Notes: generated by a model from the sequence alone, not told the origin. DNA of 64,000 nucleotides from Paenibacillus piri (GCF_004354045.1 NZ_SMRT01000006.1:124001-188000); one strand, 5' to 3'; counted from the stretch's first letter, positions 51,171 to 60,262 are shown. A program made the numbers and translations.

Positions 51171-51837
51171 CGTCGTCCTGCCCGGCTGCCGGGCATCGAC
51201 GATCCCAGTCGGCCAGCAGCTCTTTGACGCGGGGCGCCGTCTTAAGGATGAACGATTCTGCGATAGCATTGGTAATGTAAGCGGGTTCTACGCGCGGTTC
51301 CTCGCACAGCAGGTCGAACCAATGGATCGTCCTTAGCCGCCAGAAGTTGACCTCATCTGCAGAAAGAAAAGGAGCAAACGCGAATACAGGGGTGGATATG
51401 AGCTTTTCCCATACACGAGGCGTCCATAGCTTTGTTTTATAAAGCGTAAAGTCGATCTGGTCCGTGTCTTTATAATAAGTCCGCCTGATTTCCTGTTCCG
51501 GAACCCCGTCGCGCTCCGCCGTCTCCTTAAATGGTTTGTACACGTCATGAAGCCAAAAGTAATCGGTAAGCAGGTGGGCAAAATACCCGCGCACAAACCA
51601 TTTCCACTCGCCCGTGTCGTTACGCAACATGTGATCATTGTAAATTTCCTGTACGGATTCGAAAGACTTACCACTGCTTTCAATGCTGAGATGGGTTTGT
51701 TTTTTATGCTCCCGGGTAGTGCCTTTTCGCATATGAATGGCGTCGGGCGCAATGCTTCCGAGTAAAAATGAGGCCGGGACGTCTTCGTCGTCAACATAGT
51801 TTACTGCTACATGAAAATGAATCATTGGCAATGGCAT
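51139..51837 (-). CDS. Zinc-dependent phospholipase-C-like hydrolase
   Basis: A 232-residue soluble protein resembling the zinc-dependent PLC/nuclease-like hydrolases. The family start MIHFHVAVNYVDDEDVPASFLLGSIAPDAIHMR has the HFH and Asp residues expected for metal binding. A second block reads FVRGYFAHLLTDYFWLHDVYK (His and Asp about residues 85-100). It starts at ATG 51837 with GAGGTG 8 bases upstream. There is no signal peptide. It is convergent with the eCIS operon but separated by a terminator and probably not part of it. Confidence 0.8.
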   Translation of the reverse strand: MPLPMIHFHVAVNYVDDEDVPASFLLGSIAPDAIHMRKGTTREHKKQTHLSIESSGKSFESVQEIYNDHMLRNDTGEWKWFVRGYFAHLLTDYFWLHDVYKPFKETAERDGVPEQEIRRTYYKDTDQIDFTLYKTKLWTPRVWEKLISTPVFAFAPFLSADEVNFWRLRTIHWFDLLCEEPRVEPAYITNAIAESFILKTAPRVKELLADWDRRCPAAGQDDDGRGIRNARK

Positions 51838-52028
51838 GAATGCTTCACCTCGTCATTATAATTAAGCAAAACCGGCGCTGCACGGGGTTAACGATTAATC
51901 CTGTGTACCGTTAATAGGCTTGAGTATTTTATTTTCCTCTATTTATGATCGCAAAACGCACTCGCCCATACAATGACGGCATGCTGACGGTTAACTGTGA
52001 GCCGGATGACATACATTTAGAGTGCTTG

Positions 52029-52364
52029 TCATAAAACAACCCGGTCATTATTCGCATTGGGCAATGAAATAACGAGAAACTCGAGGTCAAAACTGCTTTT
52101 ATTAAATACTTGATGCAACTGCAAGGGGGCGATTTCGATGCCTTCATGCTGTTGAAGAATATGCTCAACGCCTTCAATCTCCATGTGCATAATTCCGGAT
52201 AAAATAAAGAAGAATTGACGGGCTTTATGATGAAAATGCCTGACTTCGCTAGTGCCGGGAGGCATTCGCTCATGGATAATACTTTGCTTTTCATCGTTGA
52301 CAAGCCGCCATCCGTCGCATTGCGTTCCCCAAGTATAATGCTCCGCATTCGCTCTACTGATCAT
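52029..52364 (-). CDS. Small cupin-domain protein
   Basis: A 111-residue single-domain cupin. Motif 1 is seen as PPGTSEVRHFHHKARQFFFILSG, with His residues for metal binding and the Glu replaced by Gln, and motif 2 as EGIEIAPLQLHQVFN. It may be a sugar- or small-molecule-binding protein or an enzyme; the family is too broad to tell. ATG 52364 has GGGAG close upstream. A 39-codon ORF lies 22 bases upstream on the same strand. Confidence 0.88.
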   Translation of the reverse strand: MISRANAEHYTWGTQCDGWRLVNDEKQSIIHERMPPGTSEVRHFHHKARQFFFILSGIMHMEIEGVEHILQQHEGIEIAPLQLHQVFNKSSFDLEFLVISLPNANNDRVVL

Positions 52365-52386
52365 TTTACTCCCGCCTTTACATGAA

Positions 52387-52506
52387 TTATAGGGATCTTG
52401 GAATATCGTGCGGATAATTTTTCTTCACTTCCGATACAGCTTTGGAGGAGCGATATTTTAACGCAGCAAGAACATGTTCCGGGCAGGTCGGATAGGAGCC
52501 GTTCAT
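52387..52506 (-). CDS. Possible 39-residue protein upstream of the cupin gene
   Basis: ATG 52506 with GGAG nine bases upstream (an in-frame ATG at 52515 is closer to it). The sequence is MNGSYPTCPEHVLAALKYR, then SSKAVSEVKKNYPHDIPRSL, and no homologue is known to me. Its stop lies 22 bases before the cupin start, so the two could be one transcript. From 52507 to 52719 I see no further gene. Confidence 0.4.
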   Translation of the reverse strand: MNGSYPTCPEHVLAALKYRSSKAVSEVKKNYPHDIPRSL

Positions 52507-52719
52507 TGCGATCATCTCCGTTCATTAATAGGTATATGATCTTTTTTCTGGTAAACCTATCATAGCTTATACTGGAAAAAATTACATCTTTTGTTTCGGA
52601 TGACGGACCGTTCCAGGCCGTTGAAATAAAGGCTGCATAAACCGTATACCGAAGCTGTAGCTTCCCGGCGAATTACAAGGTAAAATATAAATAAATGTCG
52701 AAATGCGGGGGGAGAACGG

Positions 52720-53196
52720 ATGGAGGGGAGCAGGCTGAACCGGAAACGGACGAGATCGCGTTATGGACAGGCTCTATTGGGGATTATTTTGGCGGTGGCG
52801 CTGCTTCAGCCGTCTTCCACTGCAGAGGCCGGACTGTGGGATCGGATGCAGGATATTTATCAGCTGCCGGAGCAAATGAACACGCTGCAAAAGGAGTACG
52901 ATGCGGCCAGGCAGCAATTGGACGAGCAGAGGGACAAGCTGAGCGAAGCGGTCCGGCAGTCCGCGCAAATGCAGGAGCGGCTGCTGGCCCAAAATCAACA
53001 GCTGCAGCAGCAGAACGAAGCGCTGCAGCTGAGACTTCGGATCATGGAGCAAACCGCTGCAGACAAGGCCGCGAGTACGCGGAAAATGACGACGATCGCC
53101 GTCACGGCGGTCATTTTGGTGGCAGGGTACTTTTTAGCCGGCCGTTTCATCCGGGTTACCGTATGGAAGCGGCGCAAACGCGAGCTGCGGCGGTAA
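52720..53196 (+). CDS. Membrane-anchored coiled-coil protein
   Basis: A 158-residue protein with two hydrophobic segments: residues about 15-36 (YGQALLGIILAVALLQPSS; signal-like) and about 124-145 (TTIAVTAVILVAGYFLAGRF). Between them is a Gln/Glu/Leu-rich coiled coil (about 50-115) and after them a basic tail. It might be held by both ends to the membrane, with the coil facing out. GGGGGGAG precedes ATG 52720. It begins a two-gene unit with the AIM24-family gene. No specific family is known to me. Confidence 0.7.
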   Translation: MEGSRLNRKRTRSRYGQALLGIILAVALLQPSSTAEAGLWDRMQDIYQLPEQMNTLQKEYDAARQQLDEQRDKLSEAVRQSAQMQERLLAQNQQLQQQNEALQLRLRIMEQTAADKAASTRKMTTIAVTAVILVAGYFLAGRFIRVTVWKRRKRELRR

Positions 53197-53265
53197 GCTC
53201 CAGTTCCCAAACCATACCCATACCATAAGCATGCAGCCGGAGATTAGAGAGGGAGCGTGGAGCGT

Positions 53266-53964
53266 ATGGAAATTACTTACGAGCAGGCCGGACAAATAAC
53301 AAGGCTGGCTGTACTGGCCTTGGGTGCGGAGGAGTCGGTGCATGTCCTGCATCCGAATCAGATTGTCGCCTTCCAGGGCGAGCCCTCCCTGCGGGAAGAT
53401 TCGCTGATGAAGCTGTCGGGCATGTACAGGAAGAAGCGCATGCTCCAATCGCGCATCCGCGGTCCGGCTCGCTTCATGCTGGGATTGCCGGAAGGCTATT
53501 GCTTGGGAACGGTTGACATACAAGCGGAGGACGATCTGCTGTTCGAATTCCGCCACGTCCTGTTTTATACGGAAGGCATGAGCTTCCGGACGCATGTGCA
53601 AACCGTTCGCAATGCCATCATGACGCGCGATTTGATTAAAATGCGGTTTCAAGGCCCGGGGACGCTCGGTCTGCTGACGGCAGGCCCCATATATCCGGTC
53701 GAACTCGATCCCGAGCAGCCGCTTTATGTCGATGTCGGCTGTCTTGTCGCGTATCCGCAGCATGTCCGTTTAACCCCCTGTGTGTACGGAAATGCCTTGG
53801 CGAGCCAATATATGAATTATCACTGGGAGATAAAAGGCTCCGGGACGGTGCTGCTTCAGCCCTGCAAGCCCGACAGACAATTGGATGCCCACATGGAGAG
53901 CGACAGTATGATGCGGCGCATATTAAGAGAAGTGATTCCATTCGGCGGCATCTTTATTAAATAA
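53266..53964 (+). CDS. AIM24-family protein
   Basis: A 232-residue beta-rich protein of the AIM24 (DUF124) superfamily. Motifs are PNQIVAFQGEPSLRED, RIRGPARFMLGLPEG, MRFQGPGTLGLLTAGPIYPVEL, and VYVDVGCLVAYP-like residues read as LYVDVGCLVAYPQHVRL. The family is named from a mitochondrial protein, and bacterial roles are mostly unknown. I choose ATG 53266, behind GGAG, rather than GTG 53257, which overlaps the purine tract. It is probably co-transcribed with the preceding membrane protein. Confidence 0.85.
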   Translation: MEITYEQAGQITRLAVLALGAEESVHVLHPNQIVAFQGEPSLREDSLMKLSGMYRKKRMLQSRIRGPARFMLGLPEGYCLGTVDIQAEDDLLFEFRHVLFYTEGMSFRTHVQTVRNAIMTRDLIKMRFQGPGTLGLLTAGPIYPVELDPEQPLYVDVGCLVAYPQHVRLTPCVYGNALASQYMNYHWEIKGSGTVLLQPCKPDRQLDAHMESDSMMRRILREVIPFGGIFIK

Positions 53965-54000
53965 GGCGGCGGAGTGCCGGCCTCAAATGAGAGTGAACTC

Positions 54001-54090
54001 GTTCAGCTTTGCTGAACATCGGGGAATCAGATGGGGACTCTACCCCACCTGCTTCAAGGCCTACCTTAGAGGTGGGGGTCTTAACCCGAT
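54001..54090 (+). mobile_element. Orphan IS200/IS605-like right-end or omega-RNA-like sequence
   Basis: GTTCAGCTTTGCTGAAC (54001-54017) is a perfect hairpin. Further on ACCCCACCT (54042-54050) pairs with AGGTGGGGGT (54070-54079), followed by CTTAACCCGATAAAGTCG. The pattern of a CCCCACC / GGTGGGG hairpin after ACTC resembles the right end downstream of tnpB genes in Firmicute IS200/IS605 elements. No tnpA or tnpB is in the window, so it would be a solo end or a PATE-like element. This rests on recognition by eye. Confidence 0.35.
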
Positions 54091-54108
54091 AAAGTCGTAA
54101 TCGGATAA

Positions 54109-54150
54109 ACAGAACCTTCCCGCCAGCAGGCCGGAAGGTTCTGTTGTTTA
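54109..54150 (+). terminator. Terminator downstream of the AIM24 gene
   Basis: ACAGAACCTTCC (54109-54120) pairs with GGAAGGTTCTGT (54133-54144), followed by TGTTTA. It lies in the convergent gap of 332 bases, which otherwise holds only the IS605-like sequence. Confidence 0.8.
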
Positions 54151-54296
54151 CTGTAAAGAAAATGTAAATATGCTGCTGCTTTGCACAGCCTTGCCAAACG
54201 CGATCGTTCTCGATTGGGGGCGGCAAAGCCTTGTGCCCTTTCGGATGAACCATTGCGCCCGCTTAAAAAAACTGCATGTTACCGATAGCTATAAGA

Positions 54297-56114
54297 TTAA
54301 GGCTTGATCGGAATGATTTCCAGCTGCGTTACCGCATTTCCATTGCTGCGATGGGTGAGAGTAAACAGGAAGTCGTCCTTGTAGTAGCTGTTTGTATAGC
54401 CTCCGGCAAGCGAGGGCTGCTTAAGCTCGAGAATGTGGTATCCCGCAGCATTCGGTTTGGCCGGATCGGCGAACGTCTCAACAACCGGCTGAATAAGCGA
54501 CAGCGGCTTGCTTCCCCACAGCGTAACTGTCGTAACGATGGCTTCCTTCGGATTCATCGGGGTCGTTTCCACGTTAAACGACATCTGATAGTTCGGATAG
54601 CTCAGCAGCAGCTTGGCGGTTTCCGTATTGGCCGCCAAGGCGGAGGCGTCCGCGCCGGATGCAGGCTGAGCCGTCGACGCTCCGGGCGTGCCTGCTGCGG
54701 AAGCGCCCGCAGCAGGCTGGGCGGTCGGCGCCCCGGCAGCGGCAGTCCCGGCAGCGCCAGCTGCGCCAATTCCGGCAGCAGCGTTTGCCGCCCCGGCGGC
54801 GAAGCCGCCTGCAGCAGCGGAGCCGCCGCCAGCTGAGCCGGTTGCACCGCCAGCGGCGGCACCATCCGACGTAGCCGGCAGCCCAAGCGGATCGGGTTGG
54901 CCCAGCATCGTAACCTCGCCGGGCTTGCCGAGCAGGTCCTCCAGCTTTTTGCTGGATAGCCCGATAAAGCCCTGCAGATGAACGGTGCCGCCTGCGAAGA
55001 ACGTCTTCAGCAGCGGAGCGCCGTCGGCATCGAACAATGTGCCGACACCGTCGTAGGCGCCATTTTTGAAATCGCCCTTGTAGACGAGCTTGCCTGTCTC
55101 ATCCATCGCTTCCCCGGCTCCCTGATAAGCGCCGTTCAGGAAGGAACCTTTGTATAATGACGTGCCTTTGGCGCTGAAGGCCGTACCTTCGCCATTGTAC
55201 ATTCCTGCCGCAAAAAAACCTTTATACTTCAATAAGCCGTTGTCGTAAAACTCGGATCCTTCGCCCGAAAACCGGCCGTTTTTAAACTGGCCGTCGTACA
55301 GAAGTATCCCTTGGCTCGTAAACAGCTTCCCTGTTCCGTTGTACTCCCCAGCGGCAAACTCTCCCTCGTACAGCAGCGTACCTTTCGCATCGAACAGCTT
55401 GCCCGCCCCGCTGTAGCGGCCTGCGTTGAAGGCGCCCTCGTATTGCAGCGCTCCGTTCGGGTAAAACAGTTTGCCTGCGCCGCCGAACAGGCCGTTTTGA
55501 AATTCGCCGATGTAGGCTACCTTTTGATCCGGTGCATATAAAGTGCCTTGACCGTTGTACGCATCGCCGACGAACTGGCCTTTGTACAGCAGCCGTCCCT
55601 GCTCGTCGTTTAACGTGCCGTTCCCGTTTTTTTGCCCCTTGTCGAACTCGCCCTCATACAGCAAGGCGCCCTGGCTGCCGTACAGCTTCCCTTGTCCGGT
55701 GTACAGCCCGTCGGCCAAATCGCCGACATATCGGGAGCTGCGTTGTTCGTCGACGATTTTTGCCTTTCCCGAGAAAGCCGTCGTTTTAGGCGTGTTTTCC
55801 TGAAGCACGGGTATACGGCCGAGCCATTTATTTAGCGTCGCGGGCGGTCTAATAAAAATAAAATAGATGAGCACGAGCAGAGCGAGGGAGATAAACAACA
55901 GCAGTCGTTTGGAAACGTAATATTGGCCAATCAGCACATAATGACGGAGCGAGGTTTCCCGGGTGCCGAGTATCGCTTTCAGCAATTCCTGGAACTTCTT
56001 GATGAGAATGCCGGGAAGCTTTTGCGCTTCGCGCACCGGCTTGAGCAGCTTGGTAATAATGGGGTTTACGACCGGCTTGAAAACCGATTCAAGATTTTTC
56101 ACTAGGCCATTCAT
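54297..56114 (-). CDS. MORN-repeat membrane protein
   Basis: A 605-residue protein. An N-terminal cytoplasmic helical part leads to one transmembrane helix (RLLLFISLALLVLIYFIFI, about residues 68-88). About ten MORN repeats follow, such as YEGEFDKGQKNGNGTL and YKGQFVGDAYNGQGTL (about 125-365). A Gly/Ala/Ser-rich linker (about 410-500) and a C-terminal beta region (about 505-605) end it. MORN repeats form an elongated beta scaffold that can bind lipids or proteins. ATG 56114, behind GGGAG, is chosen over the open frame to 56180. It follows the DUF4280 gene on the same strand, so both may act together at the surface. Confidence 0.87.
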   Translation of the reverse strand: MNGLVKNLESVFKPVVNPIITKLLKPVREAQKLPGILIKKFQELLKAILGTRETSLRHYVLIGQYYVSKRLLLFISLALLVLIYFIFIRPPATLNKWLGRIPVLQENTPKTTAFSGKAKIVDEQRSSRYVGDLADGLYTGQGKLYGSQGALLYEGEFDKGQKNGNGTLNDEQGRLLYKGQFVGDAYNGQGTLYAPDQKVAYIGEFQNGLFGGAGKLFYPNGALQYEGAFNAGRYSGAGKLFDAKGTLLYEGEFAAGEYNGTGKLFTSQGILLYDGQFKNGRFSGEGSEFYDNGLLKYKGFFAAGMYNGEGTAFSAKGTSLYKGSFLNGAYQGAGEAMDETGKLVYKGDFKNGAYDGVGTLFDADGAPLLKTFFAGGTVHLQGFIGLSSKKLEDLLGKPGEVTMLGQPDPLGLPATSDGAAAGGATGSAGGGSAAAGGFAAGAANAAAGIGAAGAAGTAAAGAPTAQPAAGASAAGTPGASTAQPASGADASALAANTETAKLLLSYPNYQMSFNVETTPMNPKEAIVTTVTLWGSKPLSLIQPVVETFADPAKPNAAGYHILELKQPSLAGGYTNSYYKDDFLFTLTHRSNGNAVTQLEIIPIKP

Positions 56115-56201
56115 TAACGATTCACTCCCGCTACCGAAATCGCCTGCCTGAGGCAGGACAGGGGACACTTCATGGAACAAACAGAAAGCCGCAGCAGCAG
56201 C

Positions 56202-56597
56202 TTACGGCACCTGGATCGTAGCTTGTCCCGGATTAACAATCTGGATGACGCCGCCCCAATTGCACATGCACTTGGAACTGTTGTTCAATGCCGGCATATT
56301 GGCGATCTGGACGGTCGGGGAGCCGGGCGCCCACGGCGCTGCAATCACCGGCACGCAGGGCATTTGCACCAGCACGCCCTTGTTGGCAGCCGTCGCCGCC
56401 GCAACAGTCGGATTGGCCATCGATTTGCACATGCCGAACGGCGTAATATTCATGATCGGCTTGTTATCCATAATGTTCGCGATCGGCATCGAGGTCATGA
56501 CGCGGTTTGCCGGAAGCACCATTAACGTGCCGGGAGCCGCTCCAAAGCTGCACTGGGTCGAAGCGCCGCCACAGACGAGAATACCCACGGGATGCAC
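56202..56597 (-). CDS. DUF4280 PAAR-like protein
   Basis: A 131-residue PAAR-like protein of the DUF4280 family. Characteristic pieces are GTLMVLPANRVMTSMPIANIMD, NKPIMNITPFGMCKSMANPTV, and APWAPGSPTVQIANMPALNNSSK then CMCNWGGVI. PAAR proteins form the sharp tip of contractile-machine spikes and can link effectors. The start is GTG 56597 with a weak ribosome site; GTG 56588 is an alternative. The main eCIS operon has no PAAR gene, so this could supply the spike cap, though the family also occurs in other contexts. Confidence 0.88.
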   Translation of the reverse strand: MHPVGILVCGGASTQCSFGAAPGTLMVLPANRVMTSMPIANIMDNKPIMNITPFGMCKSMANPTVAAATAANKGVLVQMPCVPVIAAPWAPGSPTVQIANMPALNNSSKCMCNWGGVIQIVNPGQATIQVP

Positions 56598-56842
56598 CGC
56601 CTTCGGGGAAATATTTCAACTTCATTATAAGGGCAGGAGGACGCTGAATTGGCTGGCTGAAAAACGGACATATAATTGAAACGTTAATTCAATAGTACTA
56701 AAAAATGCCCCTTGCGGCAATAAAATCCTTTTTAGGACTAAATTCGTTCTTTTTCGTCGTTATTTTCCAAAAAGAGGGTGCGGTATCCCTGTAAGTATTG
56801 TACTATTAAACTATGTAAAGTCAGGTTTCGGAGGGATCTATT

Positions 56843-59800
56843 TTGAATGTCGCAAAAGGGGTCGGACGCTTCCTCGCGCTGCTGCTCCTGCTGAATCAGC
56901 TGTTTGTCGTCCCGGTATCCGCGGCGCCCGGCGATAAGGGCAAGGAGCTGCCGCAGCAAGAAGCGGTCCGATTAGGCGTCAAAAGCAGTCAGGATCTTCG
57001 CGACGCGAAAGCGGAAGTGACGAAGAAAAAGGCCGAGCTCGTCCAGGCGCAGTATGCGGTAAAAAGCGCGGAAGCGAAAGATGCGGGCCTGTTTGCCAAA
57101 CCGAGAAATTTGAGCCAGGACCTGCAGCTCCGGATGAAAATTCCCGAGGCGCGCAAGCAGCTGCTCATTGCGGAAGAGACGGTGAGGAGCAAGACGATTT
57201 CGGTGCAGTTTGAGATGGAGAAGCTGTATTGGAGCGCTGTGCAGAGCATGCTTGCCGAAGCGGCGGCGCGCAAGCAGTTGGACGGAGCCATGAGATCGCT
57301 CGACGGCATCAGAACGATGCAGAAGCTGGGCTTGGCCGATCAAGCGGCCCGGGAGCAGGCGGATAAGGCGGTGGAGCAAGCGGCTTCAGAGCTGAAGAAG
57401 TCGCAGCTGGCGTATAAATCGGTCCGGCTGGCTTTGGGGGAAAAGACGGGTCTCGATCTGGAAATGGGCGTGACGCTTTCCTATGAGCAGGACTATGCCA
57501 ATCTCAATCAAGCGATGCTGGAGAAGTACACCTCCCGTGCGGAACAAACGAACCTCGGCTTGCTGCAGGACCGCGAAGAACGGCGGCTGGCGGACGAGAA
57601 ATTCAACGTGAACCGAAAGCTGTACAGCGCCAAGTTCGGCGATGCGCGGATGAGGGTGATCGAGAGCATGTACCAGATGAAGGATATGGATTACGACCTG
57701 TTTATGGCAAGCTACGACGAGACGTTGGAGAAGATCCGCGAGGATTGGGAAGGCTGGGTATGGCTCGGCATTATCCCGGTTCCAAAATCGCTGATTCAGG
57801 GGGAATATGACGGGCTGCGTTATTTCGACGATTTGCGGCAGTCGCTGCCGATTTCAATGATGGACCGGAATAAAGCGATATTGAAGGAGAAAGAAAGCCG
57901 GCAAAACGTTATTTTGGAAATCCGCCAGTCATATTTGGATGCCAAAGGGGCGGAAGAAGCTTACGCCCAGTCATTGCGGGCTCGCGACAAGGCGGTGGAC
58001 GAGGCGGCCGCGGCTTCTAACAAAATAAAGCTGGGGCTATTGAAGCAGGATGAGCTGCAGAAGCTGAACGAGGTGCGGGAAAAAGCGGAGCAGGCCGTTA
58101 CGGCAAGCTGGCTCGGCTATAAGCTGGCGTTGGGCAAGCTGAATGTCGATTCGGGCGGCGAGGTGGAGCGGACTTATAAAAAAGGCGTGCTGCCGTATCG
58201 CGAGATTGATGACGGATTGGCCAAGATCAAGCCTCCGCAGCCGGAAAAGAAGGGGCCCTCCCTAAAATGGGAGCTGAAGCCGTCCGTCGGCGATCTTTTG
58301 AGCGATTTCTCGGTGCAGGCGGATAAGAAGCTCGGGGCGACCGACTATGCATTGTTTACGGCCGAGGGCAAGCCGATCGGTCGGAAGAAACCGATCCATA
58401 AGCCGCTGCGGCATTTGAGCGTCATGTTCAGTCAGCCGGACAGTTTAAACATCGCGCTGTTTAAGAAGAACGAGATCGTCGCGGAAGGGGCGCTGTCAGG
58501 CTACGGAACGTCCGGAACCGCGACGCTGGATAAGTCGGGCGGGCTTGCCGCTATGCCTGCGGTGAAGGAAGCGGCAGCGGCGCAGGCTTCGTCTGCACCG
58601 CAGAACGGGGCGGGCGGTACCTTGATCATCGGTACGTACCGCATACCGCTGGAGGCGTTGACGCCGGAATTGTACAATACCGCCAAAGCAACGATGACAG
58701 CGTCGGGGCAAGGTGTTTTTTATAAATCGGAATTATCCGGAGGCGCGTGGATTTCCGCCGACAGCGTGCTGGACCTGAAAGCGTTGGAGGACGCGAACGG
58801 TCCGGCGGCCGCAGCGTCGGACAAAATCGCGGCGCTGAAGCTGACCGTCGAGATCAACCCGGCCGGAACGATATCGCCGCTGCTGACGGCGGCGCAGCTG
58901 ACGCAGGAAATTGAGGCATTGACGAAAGAAGCGGAACGGTTGAAGCAGGCGAAGGAAGAGGCCGAAGCGGCGAATAAAGCCGCGGATATCGCCCGGTTGT
59001 CTGTTGAATGGGAAGATGCGAAGGCGCAGCTGGCGCTAATGCAGGCGCTGCAGAGCGGAGACCAGCAGGCGGCGCTGAAGCAGATCGCACTGGTGCATAA
59101 CCCTGACGCGCTGGTGCGGCAGCTAGAGGCTGAGGCAGCCGCTGGCTCAGCCGGCGGAGCGGGAGGCAGCACAAGCGGCGGCGCAGCGGGAGGCAGCACA
59201 AGCGGCGGCGCAGCAGGAGGCAGCACGAGCGGCGGCGCACCGGGCGCAGCAGGAGGCAGCGCAAGCGGCGGCGCACCGGGCGCAGCAGGAGGCAGCGCAA
59301 ACGGCGGCGCAGCGGGCGCAGCAGGAGGCAGCGCAAGCGGCGGCGCAGCGGGAGGCAGTGCGAGCGGCAGCGTGAGCGCCGCCGTGTACGAGCAGCGCCA
59401 GCAGGAGCTGCAGGCGAAGCTGCAGCAAGCGCTCGCTGCAGGCGACGCCGCGGCAGCAGCGGCACAAGCCGGTCCGCTGGCCGAAGCGGCGCTGCGGCTC
59501 GCGCAGCAGCAGAGCGGCGCAGCCGACAGCGTCGCTGCGCTGCAGCAGGCGAAGGGCAAGCTGCAGGCTGCGCTTGCAGAGGCGCAGCAGCGGGAGGATG
59601 CCGAGCGGGTTGCGCAGCTGCAGAACTCGATCGCGGCTCTCGACGATACAGTGCTGACCGTACAGAAGCAAGAGCTGTTTATGCAGCTGGATGCGCTGCA
59701 GCTGCTGCCCGCTCAATTGCTCGGCGATGCAGCGTCGGATGGCGCGAGCCTGCCGGAAGGAGTGAGCGGCGCGATAGCCGACAAGAGCCGGCAGCTGCTG

Positions 59801-60262
59801 GAGCAGCTCAAGCAAAAGGAATTGGAGAAATATACGCCGGAGCAGCAGGCGCAGTTGGCTGAAGCCGCAAGTGAGATCAAGCAGGCTTACGGCGCTGCGG
59901 CGCAAATCATTCCGGTTGAACAGGTGCTGTCTCCGGACCTGCCGATTCGATTCGAGGCGCCGCCCGTGCTTATTGGCGGAAATGCGTTTTTGCCGATAAG
60001 GCCGGTTTCCGAAGCGTTCGGCGCTGCGGTTATCTGGGACGAAGCGGCGCGGACCGTTACGGTCAGCCATGAAGGCGGGACGGTTGTATGCACGATCGAC
60101 AGCCCTGCCGCTTATGCGGACGGGGAGGAAGTAACGCTGGATGCGTTGCCCGCGTTGATAGCGGGGAGGACCTATGTACCGCTCCGGTTTATAGCAGAGA
60201 CGATAGGACTCCAGGTGGAGTGGAATGAGACAGCCAAGACCATACTGATTTCCTCGCATTAA
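56843..60262 (+). CDS. Secreted TolC-fold-like protein with C-terminal copper-amine-oxidase-N domain
   Basis: A 1139-residue exported protein. The signal peptide (about 1-28) ends in VPVSAAPG. Residues about 35-460 are long alpha-helical hairpins with the heptad pattern of outer-membrane efflux (TolC) proteins: ASNKIKLGLLKQDELQKLNE and QNVILEIRQSYLDAKGAEEAYA. A linker with about 70 Gly/Ser/Ala residues (about 772-845) precedes another coiled-coil part. The last 110 residues form a copper-amine-oxidase-N-like domain (FLPIRPVSEAFGAAVIWD and YVPLRFIAETIGLQVEW), common in Paenibacillus exported proteins. It starts at TTG 56843 with GGAGGG 6 bases upstream. A TolC-like fold is odd in a Gram-positive cell; it may span the wall or bind it. 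Confidence 0.75.
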   Translation: MNVAKGVGRFLALLLLLNQLFVVPVSAAPGDKGKELPQQEAVRLGVKSSQDLRDAKAEVTKKKAELVQAQYAVKSAEAKDAGLFAKPRNLSQDLQLRMKIPEARKQLLIAEETVRSKTISVQFEMEKLYWSAVQSMLAEAAARKQLDGAMRSLDGIRTMQKLGLADQAAREQADKAVEQAASELKKSQLAYKSVRLALGEKTGLDLEMGVTLSYEQDYANLNQAMLEKYTSRAEQTNLGLLQDREERRLADEKFNVNRKLYSAKFGDARMRVIESMYQMKDMDYDLFMASYDETLEKIREDWEGWVWLGIIPVPKSLIQGEYDGLRYFDDLRQSLPISMMDRNKAILKEKESRQNVILEIRQSYLDAKGAEEAYAQSLRARDKAVDEAAAASNKIKLGLLKQDELQKLNEVREKAEQAVTASWLGYKLALGKLNVDSGGEVERTYKKGVLPYREIDDGLAKIKPPQPEKKGPSLKWELKPSVGDLLSDFSVQADKKLGATDYALFTAEGKPIGRKKPIHKPLRHLSVMFSQPDSLNIALFKKNEIVAEGALSGYGTSGTATLDKSGGLAAMPAVKEAAAAQASSAPQNGAGGTLIIGTYRIPLEALTPELYNTAKATMTASGQGVFYKSELSGGAWISADSVLDLKALEDANGPAAAASDKIAALKLTVEINPAGTISPLLTAAQLTQEIEALTKEAERLKQAKEEAEAANKAADIARLSVEWEDAKAQLALMQALQSGDQQAALKQIALVHNPDALVRQLEAEAAAGSAGGAGGSTSGGAAGGSTSGGAAGGSTSGGAPGAAGGSASGGAPGAAGGSANGGAAGAAGGSASGGAAGGSASGSVSAAVYEQRQQELQAKLQQALAAGDAAAAAAQAGPLAEAALRLAQQQSGAADSVAALQQAKGKLQAALAEAQQREDAERVAQLQNSIAALDDTVLTVQKQELFMQLDALQLLPAQLLGDAASDGASLPEGVSGAIADKSRQLLEQLKQKELEKYTPEQQAQLAEAASEIKQAYGAAAQIIPVEQVLSPDLPIRFEAPPVLIGGNAFLPIRPVSEAFGAAVIWDEAARTVTVSHEGGTVVCTIDSPAAYADGEEVTLDALPALIAGRTYVPLRFIAETIGLQVEWNETAKTILISSH
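59155..59370 (+). repeat. Gly/Ser/Ala-rich repeats within the TolC-like gene
   Basis: About eight GGS(T/A)(S/N)GGA(A/P)-type units of 24 or 33 bp, some with an extra GAA. They make a flexible linker between two helical parts of the protein. The high similarity suggests recent slippage. Confidence 0.85.

Noticed and set aside
51929-52348. 139-codon ORF overlapping the cupin gene in another frame
   Set aside because: The cupin frame has family motifs and a ribosome site; the other does not.
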